A stretch of 42,224 nucleotides of DNA from CAZDYP01 sp964509505 (GTDB taxonomy: Bacteria; Chloroflexota; Anaerolineae; JACRMK01): positions 1-42,224 of the forward strand of contig CAZDYP010000017.1 of NCBI GenBank assembly GCA_964509505.1. Direction: 5' to 3'. Position 1 is the first letter of the stretch; every line of letters begins with the position of its first letter. The position numbers and the translations under genes were made by a program. The notes under the pieces are model-generated. The model ran no database searches. It saw only the letters and a program-made list of their open reading frames with translations, and was not told the DNA's origin. Of the stretch, positions 22,819 through 30,982 are shown piece by piece.

Positions 22819-23273
22819 AGCAGTCCCCTGCACGCGAGGGAGATGGGGCCGCAGCAGCGGCCGCGAAAAGCTCACTTGAAGCAGTCCCCTGCACGCGAGG
22901 GAGATGGGAGTGAGGCTAAATTCATTCGAGCGTATCTGGAAGCAGTCCCCTGCACGCGAGGGAGATGGTATAACGATGGGAATTTGCGCGGTTGGCTAAA
23001 AAGCAGTCCCCTGCACGCGAGGGAGATGGCAGGGGAATTGCCTTCGGACGCCTACGTGCTCAAGCAGTCCCCTGCACGCGAGGGAGATGGTATAACGATG
23101 GGAATTTGCGCGGTTGGCTAAAAAGCAGTCCCCTGCACGCGAGGGAGATGGATACTGACGAATCACGCCGCTCACGGGCAGCGCAGCAGTCCCCTGCACG
23201 CGAGGGAGATGGTCAAGGGAATTGCAAACTACTTCGGGGTCGAAAAGCAGTCCCCTGCACGCGAGGGAGATGG
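22819..23273 (+). CRISPR. CRISPR array: 8 repeats of 28 nt, 7 spacers of 33 nt
   Basis: The repeat begins AGCAGTCCCCTGCACG and ends CGAGGGAGATGG. Copies start at 22819, 22880, 22941, 23002, 23063, 23124, 23185 and 23246, an exact 61-base period, and I see no internal variation. Dimensions (28/33) and layout (CCCC, short loop, GGG, then GATGG) resemble type I-E repeats. The repeat can fold on itself (TCCCCT with AGGGA). Spacers are unrelated except that 22969-23001 and 23091-23123 are identical. No cas gene is in the window, so it is an isolated array here. Orientation is guessed from the resemblance to type I-E repeats. Confidence 0.9.
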
Positions 23274-23400
23274 CTTCGCAAACTACGCTCGCCATGACAG
23301 ACAGTGTAAGTTTCTGACAACACGCACGCCGCCGCGCGACTTGGAGATCTCACCATGCGGATTGGTGCGCTTTGCATCACTTACCTCACGATTACTACCA
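23274..23400. repeat. Right inverted flank of the CRISPR array
   Basis: Carries CTTCGC (23274-23279), CGCTCGC (23286-23292), TGAC (23295-23298), AAGTTTCTGA (23308-23317), ACCATGCGGATTG (23352-23364) and TTACTACCA (23392-23400), each the reverse complement of a block of the left flank and in mirror order. It ends 12 bases before the ATG of the next gene and so must overlap that gene's promoter. Confidence 0.75.
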
Positions 23401-23412
23401 GATTGATGCGCC

Positions 23413-26400
23413 ATGCTTCACCATGAATTGCTTTTGCATATCAAGCTCGCGCCGCCGCGCTTGCGTCGTCGCACGTTGCGGCGCACCACATTGACAGCGA
23501 AACTGCATGAGGCGTTGGATTATCGTTTGACGTTGCTGCAAGCAGGCACGGGCTATGGCAAAAGCACCGCGCTTGCGGCATTGGCGGAGGGTGCGACGCC
23601 GTTGTGTTGGCTCAGCCTCGCCGCCGAAGAAGCAGACCCGCAGCGGTTTCTCTCGTATCTCATCGCCGCGTTTCGTGTGCGCTTGCCCGCGTTGTCGGCT
23701 GCGCCATCCGCCATCTTGCAAGAAATCAGCCACAACGGCAGCGGCGCGTGGTCGCAGGCGCTCGATGCGCTCGTCAACGCGCTGCTGGAATGCCTCGTGC
23801 AACCGACGTTGTTGGTGCTAGACGATTATCATTTCGTCGCGCACGCCCCCGAAGTCAACGCCCTCGTCGAGCGCTTCCTCATCCATCTGCCACCTCACTT
23901 GCACGTCGTCATCGCCTCGCGTCAACCGTTTGTCGTTCCCTCGCTCGTCACGTGGCGAGCCAAAGGCGACGTGTTGGAACTGGGTCGTGAGGCGCTCGCG
24001 TTCCGCCCTGCCGAAATCGAGACGTTGTTCCGCGAGACGTATGGCATGTCGTTGTCGGCGGACACGGCAGCGCTGTTGGCGGATAAGACTGAAGGCTGGC
24101 CCATTGCGTTGCAGTTGATTTGGCAAGACGTGCGCCACGACACCACGCAACCTATCGCGCACGTATTACAACATGGCCCCGCCTCGCTCAACGCGTTGTT
24201 CGATTACCTCGCGCGCGACGTGCTAGAACGCCAACCGCCCAGCGTCGCACAGTTTTTGCGCGCGACGGCGGTGTTGCGCGAGCTGACGCCTGAAGCTTGC
24301 AATGCGGTCACCGCGTCATCGGATAGCGCGACCATGCTTGAACATTTGCACAACCACGATTTGTTCGTCGTCGCATTGGGCGAGCGACATTATCGCTATC
24401 ATCATCTCTTCCATGATTTTCTCCGCGCGCAGCTCAACTTGAATCCAGACGAGGCGCACACCTTGCATCGGCGCGCCGCCGAATTTTTCCAGAGTCGTCA
24501 CCAGACCGAGGAAGCCATCTATCACTGGTTATCCGCGCACGATTTCGCGCCAGCAGCAGAGGCCATCGAAGCCGAGGGTGAGACGACGCTGCGCGCAGGG
24601 CGTCTCGATACGCTGGCGACGTGGATTGATGCGTTGCCGCCCGCGATTGTGGCAGAGCATCCGTTGTTGCAAGCGTATTTAGGCGATGTCTATCGGCTGC
24701 GCAGCCGTTTCGACGAAGCCTTGAATTGGTATGTGGAAGCGGAACGCACGTGGCGCGCGCGCAATGACCCATCGGGCATTAGCCGCGCCTTGCGTGGACA
24801 AGCGACGATTTATCTTGATACGGTGCGCCCCGCACAAGCCGAAAGTTTGTTGGAAGAGGCGCTGCGGTTGAATGACCGCATGAGCGACCGGGCGGCGCGG
24901 GCGCGTTTGTTGGAGCTGCTCGCCGAGAACAAGCTCAACATGGGCAAACCGCACGAAGCCGAAGCATTGCGGCGTGAGGCGCGCACGTTGCGTGAAGAAG
25001 GTCCGAGCGAAGACGTGTTGGGCGTGCGGGTCAAACTACGCACAGGACGTTTGGACGAAGCGCAACACATTCTCGCAGCGTGGGTCGAGAGCGAACGGCG
25101 CAACGCGGAACAAGGACAAACGCATCCGCCTCGCGCGCATCGTGAGACAGTGTTGCTGCTCTCGCTCATTCAATCGTTTCGCGGCGAGGCGGAGCGCGCG
25201 TTCACATTAGCGCAAGAAGGGATGGCGCTGGGCGAGCGCTTAGGTTCGCCCTTCGTGACGGCGGTGGGGCGCGTGCGGCTGGGACATGCGTGGCAGTTGC
25301 GCTGCGCCGATGGTCGCGCAATGACCGCGCCTCCACGTTACGCCGATGCGATTCAATGCTATCAAGCGGCGATTGTGCTGGGCGACAAATTGGCGGTGCG
25401 ACGCACACGCGCGGAGGCGATGTGGGGCTTGACGCGCGCTTATGGGTTCACAGGTGACCTGGTGACCGCGCAACAAGCCGCCACCGAAGGCGCAGAGATT
25501 GGGCGCTGGGCGGGCGACCCGTGGATCGTTGCGCTCATCGAAACGGCGCTAGGCGCGAGTCTTGTCTTGGCGGAGCGTGAGGCTGACGCGCTGGAGGTGT
25601 TGTCGCGCGCGTGGTCGGCGTTTCGTGATTGCGGCGACAGTTTCGGACGCGCGGCGACACGGTTGTGGTTGAGCCTCGCGTGCTTCAAGCTCAAACAGAC
25701 CGAACGCTTTTTGTCGTGCATCGAGGAACTGTTGACGTTGTGCGAGACGCACGGTTACGAGTTCTTGTTCAAGTCGCCCACCTTGCTCGGTCCGCCCGAC
25801 CCACGTTGCTTTGCGCCAGCGCTGTTGATGGCGCGCGCGCAGCATCGTCAAAGCGCTTATGTGAAGCGTCTCCTTGCCGAATTAGGTCTGTCCCAGCTCA
25901 AAGCTCATGCAGGCTATTCATTGCGCGTGCAGACGTTGGGCGCGTTTCGCGTGTGGCGCGGCACGAGCGAAGTGAGTGGACGCGAATGGCAACGCGACAA
26001 AGCACGTCAGCTGTTTCAATTGCTGTTGACGCAGCGCGGGCGTTGGTTGCAACGCGATGAAATCATCGAGATGTTGTGGCCCCAGCTCGCGCCCGAGGCG
26101 GCGCAACGCGATTTCAAAGTTGCGCTCAATGCGTTGAACAAGGCGCTAGAACCTACGCGTCCCCCTGACGCGCCTTTCGCATTCATTACACGCGACGGCG
26201 CGGCGTATCGGCTGCCCCCCGACGCCGATGTGTGGTTGGATTGCGTCGCGTTTGAGCGCGCGTGCGAATCGGGCTTGAGCGCCCATGCGCACGACGAAGC
26301 CATCAGTCATTTGCAAGCTGCCATGCGTTGGTATCAAGGCGATTACTTGCCCGAGGCGCTGTATGACGATTGGGCGAGCGCCGAGCGAGAACGGTTATTG

Positions 26401-26685
26401 TCGCTATATTTGCGCGCGGCAGACAGGCTGGCGGGTTTGTTGCTTGAGCGGCAGCAGTACGATGAGAGCATCAACATTTGTCAGGCGATTCTGGCGCGTG
26501 ATGCGTGTTGGGAACATGCTTACAGTTTGCTCATGCAAATTTATGCGCGACAGGGCAACCGCGCGCAGGCGCTGCGCATCTATCAGCGTTGCGTGACGAC
26601 GCTCCGTGAACAGCTGACCGTCGAGCCGTCGCCTGCGACAATGGTGGTGTATGAGCAGATTAGCATGACAGATAGATTGGCTTGA
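23413..26685 (+). CDS. MalT-like STAND regulator with C-terminal SARP domain
   Basis: Encodes 1090 residues. The N-terminal MalT/LuxR-type ATPase has Walker A GTGYGKST (45-52, Lys50) and Walker B TLLVLDDYH (Asp137, Asp138), then HVVIASRQP and KTEGWPIALQL. A winged-helix-like segment (HHLFHDFLRAQL) and TPR-type helices extend to about 830. In place of a LuxR DNA-binding domain, the C terminus (about 837-1085) is a SARP unit: winged helix (LRVQTLGAFRVWRG, RDEIIEMLWPQ) and transcriptional activator domain. So the domain order is the reverse of the AfsR-like protein at 4047. It is an inducer-responsive activator of unknown target. No ribosome site precedes the ATG. The CRISPR right flank abuts it upstream, and the hydrolase/transport cluster lies downstream. 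Confidence 0.88.
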   Translation: MLHHELLLHIKLAPPRLRRRTLRRTTLTAKLHEALDYRLTLLQAGTGYGKSTALAALAEGATPLCWLSLAAEEADPQRFLSYLIAAFRVRLPALSAAPSAILQEISHNGSGAWSQALDALVNALLECLVQPTLLVLDDYHFVAHAPEVNALVERFLIHLPPHLHVVIASRQPFVVPSLVTWRAKGDVLELGREALAFRPAEIETLFRETYGMSLSADTAALLADKTEGWPIALQLIWQDVRHDTTQPIAHVLQHGPASLNALFDYLARDVLERQPPSVAQFLRATAVLRELTPEACNAVTASSDSATMLEHLHNHDLFVVALGERHYRYHHLFHDFLRAQLNLNPDEAHTLHRRAAEFFQSRHQTEEAIYHWLSAHDFAPAAEAIEAEGETTLRAGRLDTLATWIDALPPAIVAEHPLLQAYLGDVYRLRSRFDEALNWYVEAERTWRARNDPSGISRALRGQATIYLDTVRPAQAESLLEEALRLNDRMSDRAARARLLELLAENKLNMGKPHEAEALRREARTLREEGPSEDVLGVRVKLRTGRLDEAQHILAAWVESERRNAEQGQTHPPRAHRETVLLLSLIQSFRGEAERAFTLAQEGMALGERLGSPFVTAVGRVRLGHAWQLRCADGRAMTAPPRYADAIQCYQAAIVLGDKLAVRRTRAEAMWGLTRAYGFTGDLVTAQQAATEGAEIGRWAGDPWIVALIETALGASLVLAEREADALEVLSRAWSAFRDCGDSFGRAATRLWLSLACFKLKQTERFLSCIEELLTLCETHGYEFLFKSPTLLGPPDPRCFAPALLMARAQHRQSAYVKRLLAELGLSQLKAHAGYSLRVQTLGAFRVWRGTSEVSGREWQRDKARQLFQLLLTQRGRWLQRDEIIEMLWPQLAPEAAQRDFKVALNALNKALEPTRPPDAPFAFITRDGAAYRLPPDADVWLDCVAFERACESGLSAHAHDEAISHLQAAMRWYQGDYLPEALYDDWASAERERLLSLYLRAADRLAGLLLERQQYDESINICQAILARDACWEHAYSLLMQIYARQGNRAQALRIYQRCVTTLREQLTVEPSPATMVVYEQISMTDRLA

Positions 26686-26976
26686 CGTTCAGCGCTAGCA
26701 AGCAAAAAGGGTTGTGATCTCCCAACAGCCTTCAGTAGGGAAGATGATCCGACTGGATTGAAAGCTATTGTCGCCATACCTGTCTGGAATCCACCTTGAC
26801 GGTCCGTTGCGCGCAGGACCGTAGCGCAGAATTCATCGTGGTCAAAACCGCCTCGGCGCAAAATTGACAAAATTGCACTACATTATCGCGCCACTATCCT
26901 CTGTTGTAACTGGCTTGTAACTCCCCCTTGCTATACTTCGGCGTGTGAATTCCAATTCCTTTGAAAGGATATGGGT
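26686..26976. other. Intergenic region with a candidate extended -10
   Basis: No gene is seen. A 7-bp hairpin ACGGTCC..GGACCGT lies at 26799-26822. A good -35 (TTGACA near 26867) has no -10 at the right distance. TGCTATACT near 26930 looks like an extended -10 for the hydrolase gene. There is no clear terminator after the regulator. Confidence 0.45.
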
Positions 26977-27780
26977 ATGCCCTTTGCCGTCGTCAACGAC
27001 GTTCAACTCTATTACGAATTACGCGAAGCACACTCGACCGATGCGCCCACCGTTGTTTTCATCAACGGTATTTTTCAAGACACAACCAGCTGGGCGCTGA
27101 CGGTACGCGATGTCGCCTCAGCCTTCCGCACGCTCGTCTATGATTGTCGCGGGCAAGGGCAATCAGACAAACCACAAGCGGGCCCCTACACGCCTGAGCT
27201 GCACGCGCGCGACCTCGCCGCTTTGCTGGATGCGTTGCAGATTGAACGCGCGCATTTCGTGGGTCTCAGCAATGGCGGACTGGTGTTGATGCACTTTGCC
27301 AGGCTGTGCCCATCACGGCTGCATCGGCTGGTGTTGGTGGATACGTTTTCGCATCTGGACGTGGTGCAACAAGCGATGCTGCATTCATGGCGCGCGGCGT
27401 TGGAGGCGGGCGGCAGCGCGTTGCGGTTCACGGTGTCGTTGCCATGGACATGGAGCGCCGATTTTCTCGCACAGAATTACGACACGATCATGGCGCTGCG
27501 CGAGAAAGCCGCACAGGCGCCCACACATTCCAGCATTCATCTGGTGGACGGCGCGCTCACCCACGACGCCCGCGCCTGGTTGGGCGACATTCGCGCGCCC
27601 ACGCTGGTTGTGCAAGGCACCGAAGACAAAATGCTGTCCATCGAAAAGGCGCACGCCTTACAGCAAGCCATCCCCAACGCGCAACTGCATCTCATCGCAG
27701 GCGCGGGACACGCCGCTTGGTTGGAAAAAGCGGCGGAGTTCAATCAAGTGCTGTTGGAATTTCTGAAACGTGAAGAGTGA
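26977..27780 (+). CDS. Alpha/beta-fold hydrolase
   Basis: Encodes 267 residues from the second ATG (26977), because AAAGGA lies seven bases before it; the ATG at 26971 is too close. The fold is canonical: oxyanion segment FINGIFQDTTSW, DCRGQGQSDKP, nucleophile Ser98 in GLSNGG, Asp217 in GTEDKML, His245 in GAGHAAW. It resembles 3-oxoadipate enol-lactonase and related esterases. It lies 96 bases before the ABC importer genes, with two small hairpins between. A role in degrading an imported substrate is an inference from position. It is cytoplasmic. Confidence 0.88.
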   Translation: MPFAVVNDVQLYYELREAHSTDAPTVVFINGIFQDTTSWALTVRDVASAFRTLVYDCRGQGQSDKPQAGPYTPELHARDLAALLDALQIERAHFVGLSNGGLVLMHFARLCPSRLHRLVLVDTFSHLDVVQQAMLHSWRAALEAGGSALRFTVSLPWTWSADFLAQNYDTIMALREKAAQAPTHSSIHLVDGALTHDARAWLGDIRAPTLVVQGTEDKMLSIEKAHALQQAIPNAQLHLIAGAGHAAWLEKAAEFNQVLLEFLKREE

Positions 27781-27793
27781 ACGTCACGATGTA

Positions 27794-27839
27794 GGGCAAG
27801 CTTTTAACTTGCCCCTAGGGACAAGTTGCAAACTTGTCC
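27794..27839. repeat. Two small hairpins between hydrolase and binding-protein gene
   Basis: GGGCAAG..CTTGCCC (27794-27814) and GGACAAGT..ACTTGTCC (27819-27839) read as variants of one word (TAGGGCAAG, TAGGGACAAG) in direct and inverted form. There is no T tract, so termination is doubtful. It is another intergenic word array. Confidence 0.7.
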
Positions 27840-27876
27840 TACACAGACCATCATCATCTAAACAGGAGGAGAATCT

Positions 27877-29244
27877 ATGAAAAAAATTTTGTTCAGTTGC
27901 TGGTTGTTCGTCGCATGGTTCATTGTTGCGTGTAGTCCAGCTGCTACGCCGACAGCGGCGCCTGCACTGACGACGGCGCCTGCCGCGCAACCCACGGCGA
28001 CGCGCCCCCCTGCGCCACCTGCAACCGCCACGACGGCACCCGCCGCCACGCCCACACGCGCAGCAGCCGCCACAACCGCGCCCGCAGCGGGCTCCATCAA
28101 AATCGGTTTACTGAGCGACCAATCGGGCGGCCTCGCCATCTACGGACCCATGTTGGAGCGCGGCTTCGCGCTCGGTCTTGAGTATGCCACCGGTAGTAAG
28201 ATGGAAGTTGCGGGCAAGAAGCTCGAAGTCATCGTCAAAGACACGGCGAGCAAACCAGAAACAGGCACGCAACTCGCGCGTGAGCTCATCGAGAAAGACG
28301 GCGTGAAGATTCTCGTCGGCGTGCCGTCGTCGGCGGTGGCGCTCGCCGTCGCAGGCGTCGCCAAAGAGAACAAGGTCGTCTATATCGCGGAGCCTGCTGC
28401 CTCGCCCGACATCACGGGCGCGCAGTTCAACGAATACACCTTCCGCACCAGCCGCACCTCGATTCAAGATGCGCTGACGATGGGCGCGGCGCTGACGGGA
28501 CTCGGCAAGAAATTCATTCAGATTGCGCCCGACTATGCGTTTGGGCGCGGCTCGGCGCAAGGCTTTCATACGGTTGTCAAAGCGGCAGGCGGGCAGTTCG
28601 TCGTCAATGACAACGACAAAGATTTCGGCGCGGTCTATGCGCCCCAAGATACGACTGACTTCACGCCCTACCTCAACAAAATTCTCGATGCAAAAGCGGA
28701 TGTGTTGATTGTGACGTGGGCAGGCACAGGCTTCGTGCCGTTGTTCCAACAAATGCAACAGCTGGGCGTGTTCAAGAGCATGGTCGTCGCGACGGGCATG
28801 GGCGACAACCAAACGCTCAAAGCAGGCTATGCGACGGCGACAGGTTCGGTGGGCGTGAGCGTCTATCATTACACGCTGCCGAAGAACAAGGTGAACGATT
28901 GGTTGGTCGAGCAGCATCAAAAGAAGTACAATACGCCGCCCGACTTGTTCACGGCAGGCGGATTCGCCGCTGCGCAGATGGTGGTCGAAGGTTTGAAAAA
29001 GACGAATGGCGATGTCGCCGCCGCGAGTCTCATCAAAGCGTTTGAAGGCTTATCATTCGAGACGCCGAAAGGCACGTTCACGATTCGCCCCGAAGATCAC
29101 GTCGCGTTGCAACCGCTGTACCTCGTGAAGCTCGTCAACGTTACCGATGCCCAATTCAAATTCTTCGAGCTCGTCAAAGAGTTCAAAGGCACGGAGACCG
29201 CGCCGCCATGCGCCGCGCCGAAGGAACTCAATCGTTGCAAGTAA
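27877..29244 (+). CDS. Branched-chain-amino-acid-type ABC transporter substrate-binding lipoprotein
   Basis: Encodes 455 residues with AGGAGGAG before the ATG. A lipoprotein signal peptide ends in FIVAC, so Cys19 is the probable lipid anchor. Residues 20-72 are a Thr-Pro-Ala linker. The periplasmic-binding-protein type I domain follows (IKIGLLSDQSGGLAIYG.., ILVGVPSSAVALAVAGVAKE, FGRGSAQGFHTVVKAAGG) to the end. The family (LivJ/LivK-like) binds amino acids, aromatic acids, urea or amides; the ligand is not evident. It is the first component of the importer completed by the two ATPases and two permeases downstream. The repeat spacer after it (29254-29319) separates it from livG. Confidence 0.93.
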   Translation: MKKILFSCWLFVAWFIVACSPAATPTAAPALTTAPAAQPTATRPPAPPATATTAPAATPTRAAAATTAPAAGSIKIGLLSDQSGGLAIYGPMLERGFALGLEYATGSKMEVAGKKLEVIVKDTASKPETGTQLARELIEKDGVKILVGVPSSAVALAVAGVAKENKVVYIAEPAASPDITGAQFNEYTFRTSRTSIQDALTMGAALTGLGKKFIQIAPDYAFGRGSAQGFHTVVKAAGGQFVVNDNDKDFGAVYAPQDTTDFTPYLNKILDAKADVLIVTWAGTGFVPLFQQMQQLGVFKSMVVATGMGDNQTLKAGYATATGSVGVSVYHYTLPKNKVNDWLVEQHQKKYNTPPDLFTAGGFAAAQMVVEGLKKTNGDVAAASLIKAFEGLSFETPKGTFTIRPEDHVALQPLYLVKLVNVTDAQFKFFELVKEFKGTETAPPCAAPKELNRCK

Positions 29245-29253
29245 GAAAAAATA

Positions 29254-29319
29254 GCGTCAAGTGTCAGGCGTCAAGTGTCATGCGGACCGTGACGCCTGAC
29301 ACTTGCCACGTGGCACTTT
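29254..29319. repeat. GTCAAGTGTCAGGCG word hairpin
   Basis: GCGTCAAGTGTCAGGCGTCAAG is followed by GTGACGCCTGACACTTG, giving stems of about 13 bp. The same word family stands upstream of the SDR gene (21321-21418). In an ABC operon it may lower readthrough from the highly expressed binding protein to the ATPase. Confidence 0.85.
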
Positions 29320-29325
29320 GAACTC

Positions 29326-30084
29326 ATGGTCATCCTCGAGACCCACTCGCTCACCAAAGACTTCGGCGCGTTGCGCGCCGTAAACGATGTGAGCATCCGC
29401 GTTGAGACGGGGGCGTTGCATTCCATCATCGGACCGAACGGTGCGGGCAAGACGACGTTGTTCAACCTCATCGGCGGCAACCTCAAGCCGACGAGCGGGC
29501 GCGTGACGTACAAAGGGCGTGACCTCACGCCCTTGCCGTTGCATCGCATCGCGCGCCTCGGCATCGGGCGCTCATTCCAAATCACCAACCTCTTTCCCAA
29601 TCTGACCGCGTTAGAGAACGTACGCCTCGCCGCGCAAGCGCAAGGACACGACAACTTCAAGCTGTGGACGCATGCCACATCGCACACGCCTTACGAAGAG
29701 CGAGCGATGCGCGCGCTCGCGCAAGTCGGACTCGCGGCGAAGGCGCATACGCTCGCGACGATGTTGCCGCACGGCGACAAGCGCAAGCTCGAATTGGCGA
29801 TTTTGCTCGCGCCCAACCCCGAGCTGTTGTTGCTCGACGAACCGACCGCAGGCATGGCTTCCGAACAAGTGCCTGAATTGATGAACGTGATTCAACAAGT
29901 GCGCGCGCAAGGCGGCAAGACGATTATCCTCGTCGAACACAACATGAATGTCGTGATGAACGTCTCTGACCGTATCACCGTCATGCATCAAGGGCGCGTG
30001 TTGGCGGAAGGCACACCGAAGGAGATTGCGGCGAATGAGACCGTGCAGAGGGCGTATTTGGGAAAGCTGTATGAATTGAGGTGA
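29326..30084 (+). CDS. livG: Branched-chain-amino-acid-type ABC transporter ATP-binding protein LivG
   Basis: Encodes 252 residues. Walker A is GPNGAGKT (36-43), followed by the Q-loop region (GRSFQITNLFPNLT), Walker B LLLLDEPTAGM and the H-loop LVEHNM. The C-terminal GTPKEIAANETVQRAYLG is typical of LivG. The ABC signature, usually LSxGxxR, reads LPHGDKRKLELA, so the serine is replaced by proline while the following Gly is kept. It hydrolyses ATP to drive import together with LivF. There is no ribosome site before the ATG. The next gene starts five bases after its stop. Confidence 0.93.
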   Translation: MVILETHSLTKDFGALRAVNDVSIRVETGALHSIIGPNGAGKTTLFNLIGGNLKPTSGRVTYKGRDLTPLPLHRIARLGIGRSFQITNLFPNLTALENVRLAAQAQGHDNFKLWTHATSHTPYEERAMRALAQVGLAAKAHTLATMLPHGDKRKLELAILLAPNPELLLLDEPTAGMASEQVPELMNVIQQVRAQGGKTIILVEHNMNVVMNVSDRITVMHQGRVLAEGTPKEIAANETVQRAYLGKLYELR

Positions 30085-30089
30085 TTCTC

Positions 30090-30875
30090 ATGCCCACCAT
30101 CCACACTAACGGCATCAACCTTTACTACGAAACCACAGGCGCAGGACAACCGCTCGTGTTCATCCACGGTCTCGGTTCAAGCACCCGCGATTGGGAGCTG
30201 CAAGTCGCGGAGTTCGCCAAACAGTATCAAGTCATCACGTTTGACTTGCGCGGTCATGGGCGCACCGAGAAGCCCGCGGGTCCGTACAGCATGGCGATGT
30301 TCGCGGCGGATACAGCGAGCCTGCTGAAGGCGTTGACCCTTGAGGCGGCGCACATCGTCGGCTTGTCGTTGGGCGGCGGCGTCGCGTTTCAGCTTGCGGT
30401 GGATGCGCCCGACTTGGTCAAGACGTTGACCATCGTGAACAGCGCGCCCGAATTGGTTTTGCGTTCATTCAAAGACAGATTGGCCATCTGGCAACGGTTG
30501 CTCATCGTGCGATTGATGGGCATGAAGAAGATGGGCGAGGTCTTAGCGCCGAGACTTTTCCCCAAGTCAGAACACAAAGCGATTCGCCAGCTGTTCGTTG
30601 AGCGTTGGGCGGAGAACGATCAACGCGCGTATCTGAATGCGTTGCGCGCGCTGATTGGTTGGAGCGTGACCGAACGGCTTGGCGCGATTCGTTGCCCCAC
30701 GCTCGTCATCGCCGCCGACCAAGATTACACGCCCGTGTCACATAAGGAGGCGTATGTGGCGAAAATTCCCAGCGCGCAGCTCGTCGTCATTGCCGACTCG
30801 CGCCACGCCACACCCATCGAACAACCACAAAAATTCAACGCGACGCTGATGGAGTTTCTGGCGAAGCACGGCTAA
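30090..30875 (+). CDS. Alpha/beta-fold hydrolase, enol-lactonase-like
   Basis: Encodes 261 residues from the ATG at 30090, which follows the livG stop by five bases with GAGGTG before it; the upstream GTG is less likely. The pattern is LVFIHGLGSSTRDW, FDLRGHGRTEKP, nucleophile Ser93 in GLSLGGG, Asp212 in ADQDYTP and His239 in DSRHATP. It resembles 3-oxoadipate enol-lactonase (PcaD) and its relatives. Its place between the two importer ATPases indicates that it acts on, or downstream of, the transported compound; this is inference. It is distantly similar in layout to the hydrolase at 26977. Confidence 0.9.
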   Translation: MPTIHTNGINLYYETTGAGQPLVFIHGLGSSTRDWELQVAEFAKQYQVITFDLRGHGRTEKPAGPYSMAMFAADTASLLKALTLEAAHIVGLSLGGGVAFQLAVDAPDLVKTLTIVNSAPELVLRSFKDRLAIWQRLLIVRLMGMKKMGEVLAPRLFPKSEHKAIRQLFVERWAENDQRAYLNALRALIGWSVTERLGAIRCPTLVIAADQDYTPVSHKEAYVAKIPSAQLVVIADSRHATPIEQPQKFNATLMEFLAKHG

Positions 30876-30905
30876 TTCCTTGCGGAAGACAATGCGAAAA
30901 GATGT

Positions 30906-30979
30906 AATCGCCAAGAAGCGCAGCACGCGAAGGCATCTCAATTTTTTCTTCTTCGCGTGCTTCGCCTCTTCGCGGTGAA
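30906..30979. repeat. CGCGAAG word hairpin upstream of livF
   Basis: CGCCAAGAAGCGCAGCACGCGAAGG is answered by TTCTTCGCGTGCTTCG and CCTCTTCGCGG, an inverted pair around CAATTTTTTC. Similar elements (accgcgaagacgcgaag) occur widely in Chloroflexota intergenic DNA in my experience. The right end is used as the leader of livF. Confidence 0.8.
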
Positions 30980-30982
30980 AAT

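Noticed and set aside
22798..23297. Open frames across the CRISPR array encoding QSPAREGDG repeats, on both strands
   Set aside because: They are translations of the 28-nt repeat; the period and the varied spacers show a CRISPR array, not a repetitive protein.
22681..23412. cas genes next to the CRISPR array
   Set aside because: The neighbours are an SDR enzyme, a Gam-like protein and a MalT-like regulator; no Cas1, Cas3 or Cascade motif was seen in any frame.
26867..26890. TTGACA as the -35 of the hydrolase promoter
   Set aside because: No -10 hexamer at 16-18 bases; the TGCTATACT box near 26930 is a better candidate.
28108..28920. 270-residue frame on the minus strand inside the binding-protein gene
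   Set aside because: Low-quality His/Arg-rich composition, no family resemblance, fully covered by a well-supported gene on the plus strand.
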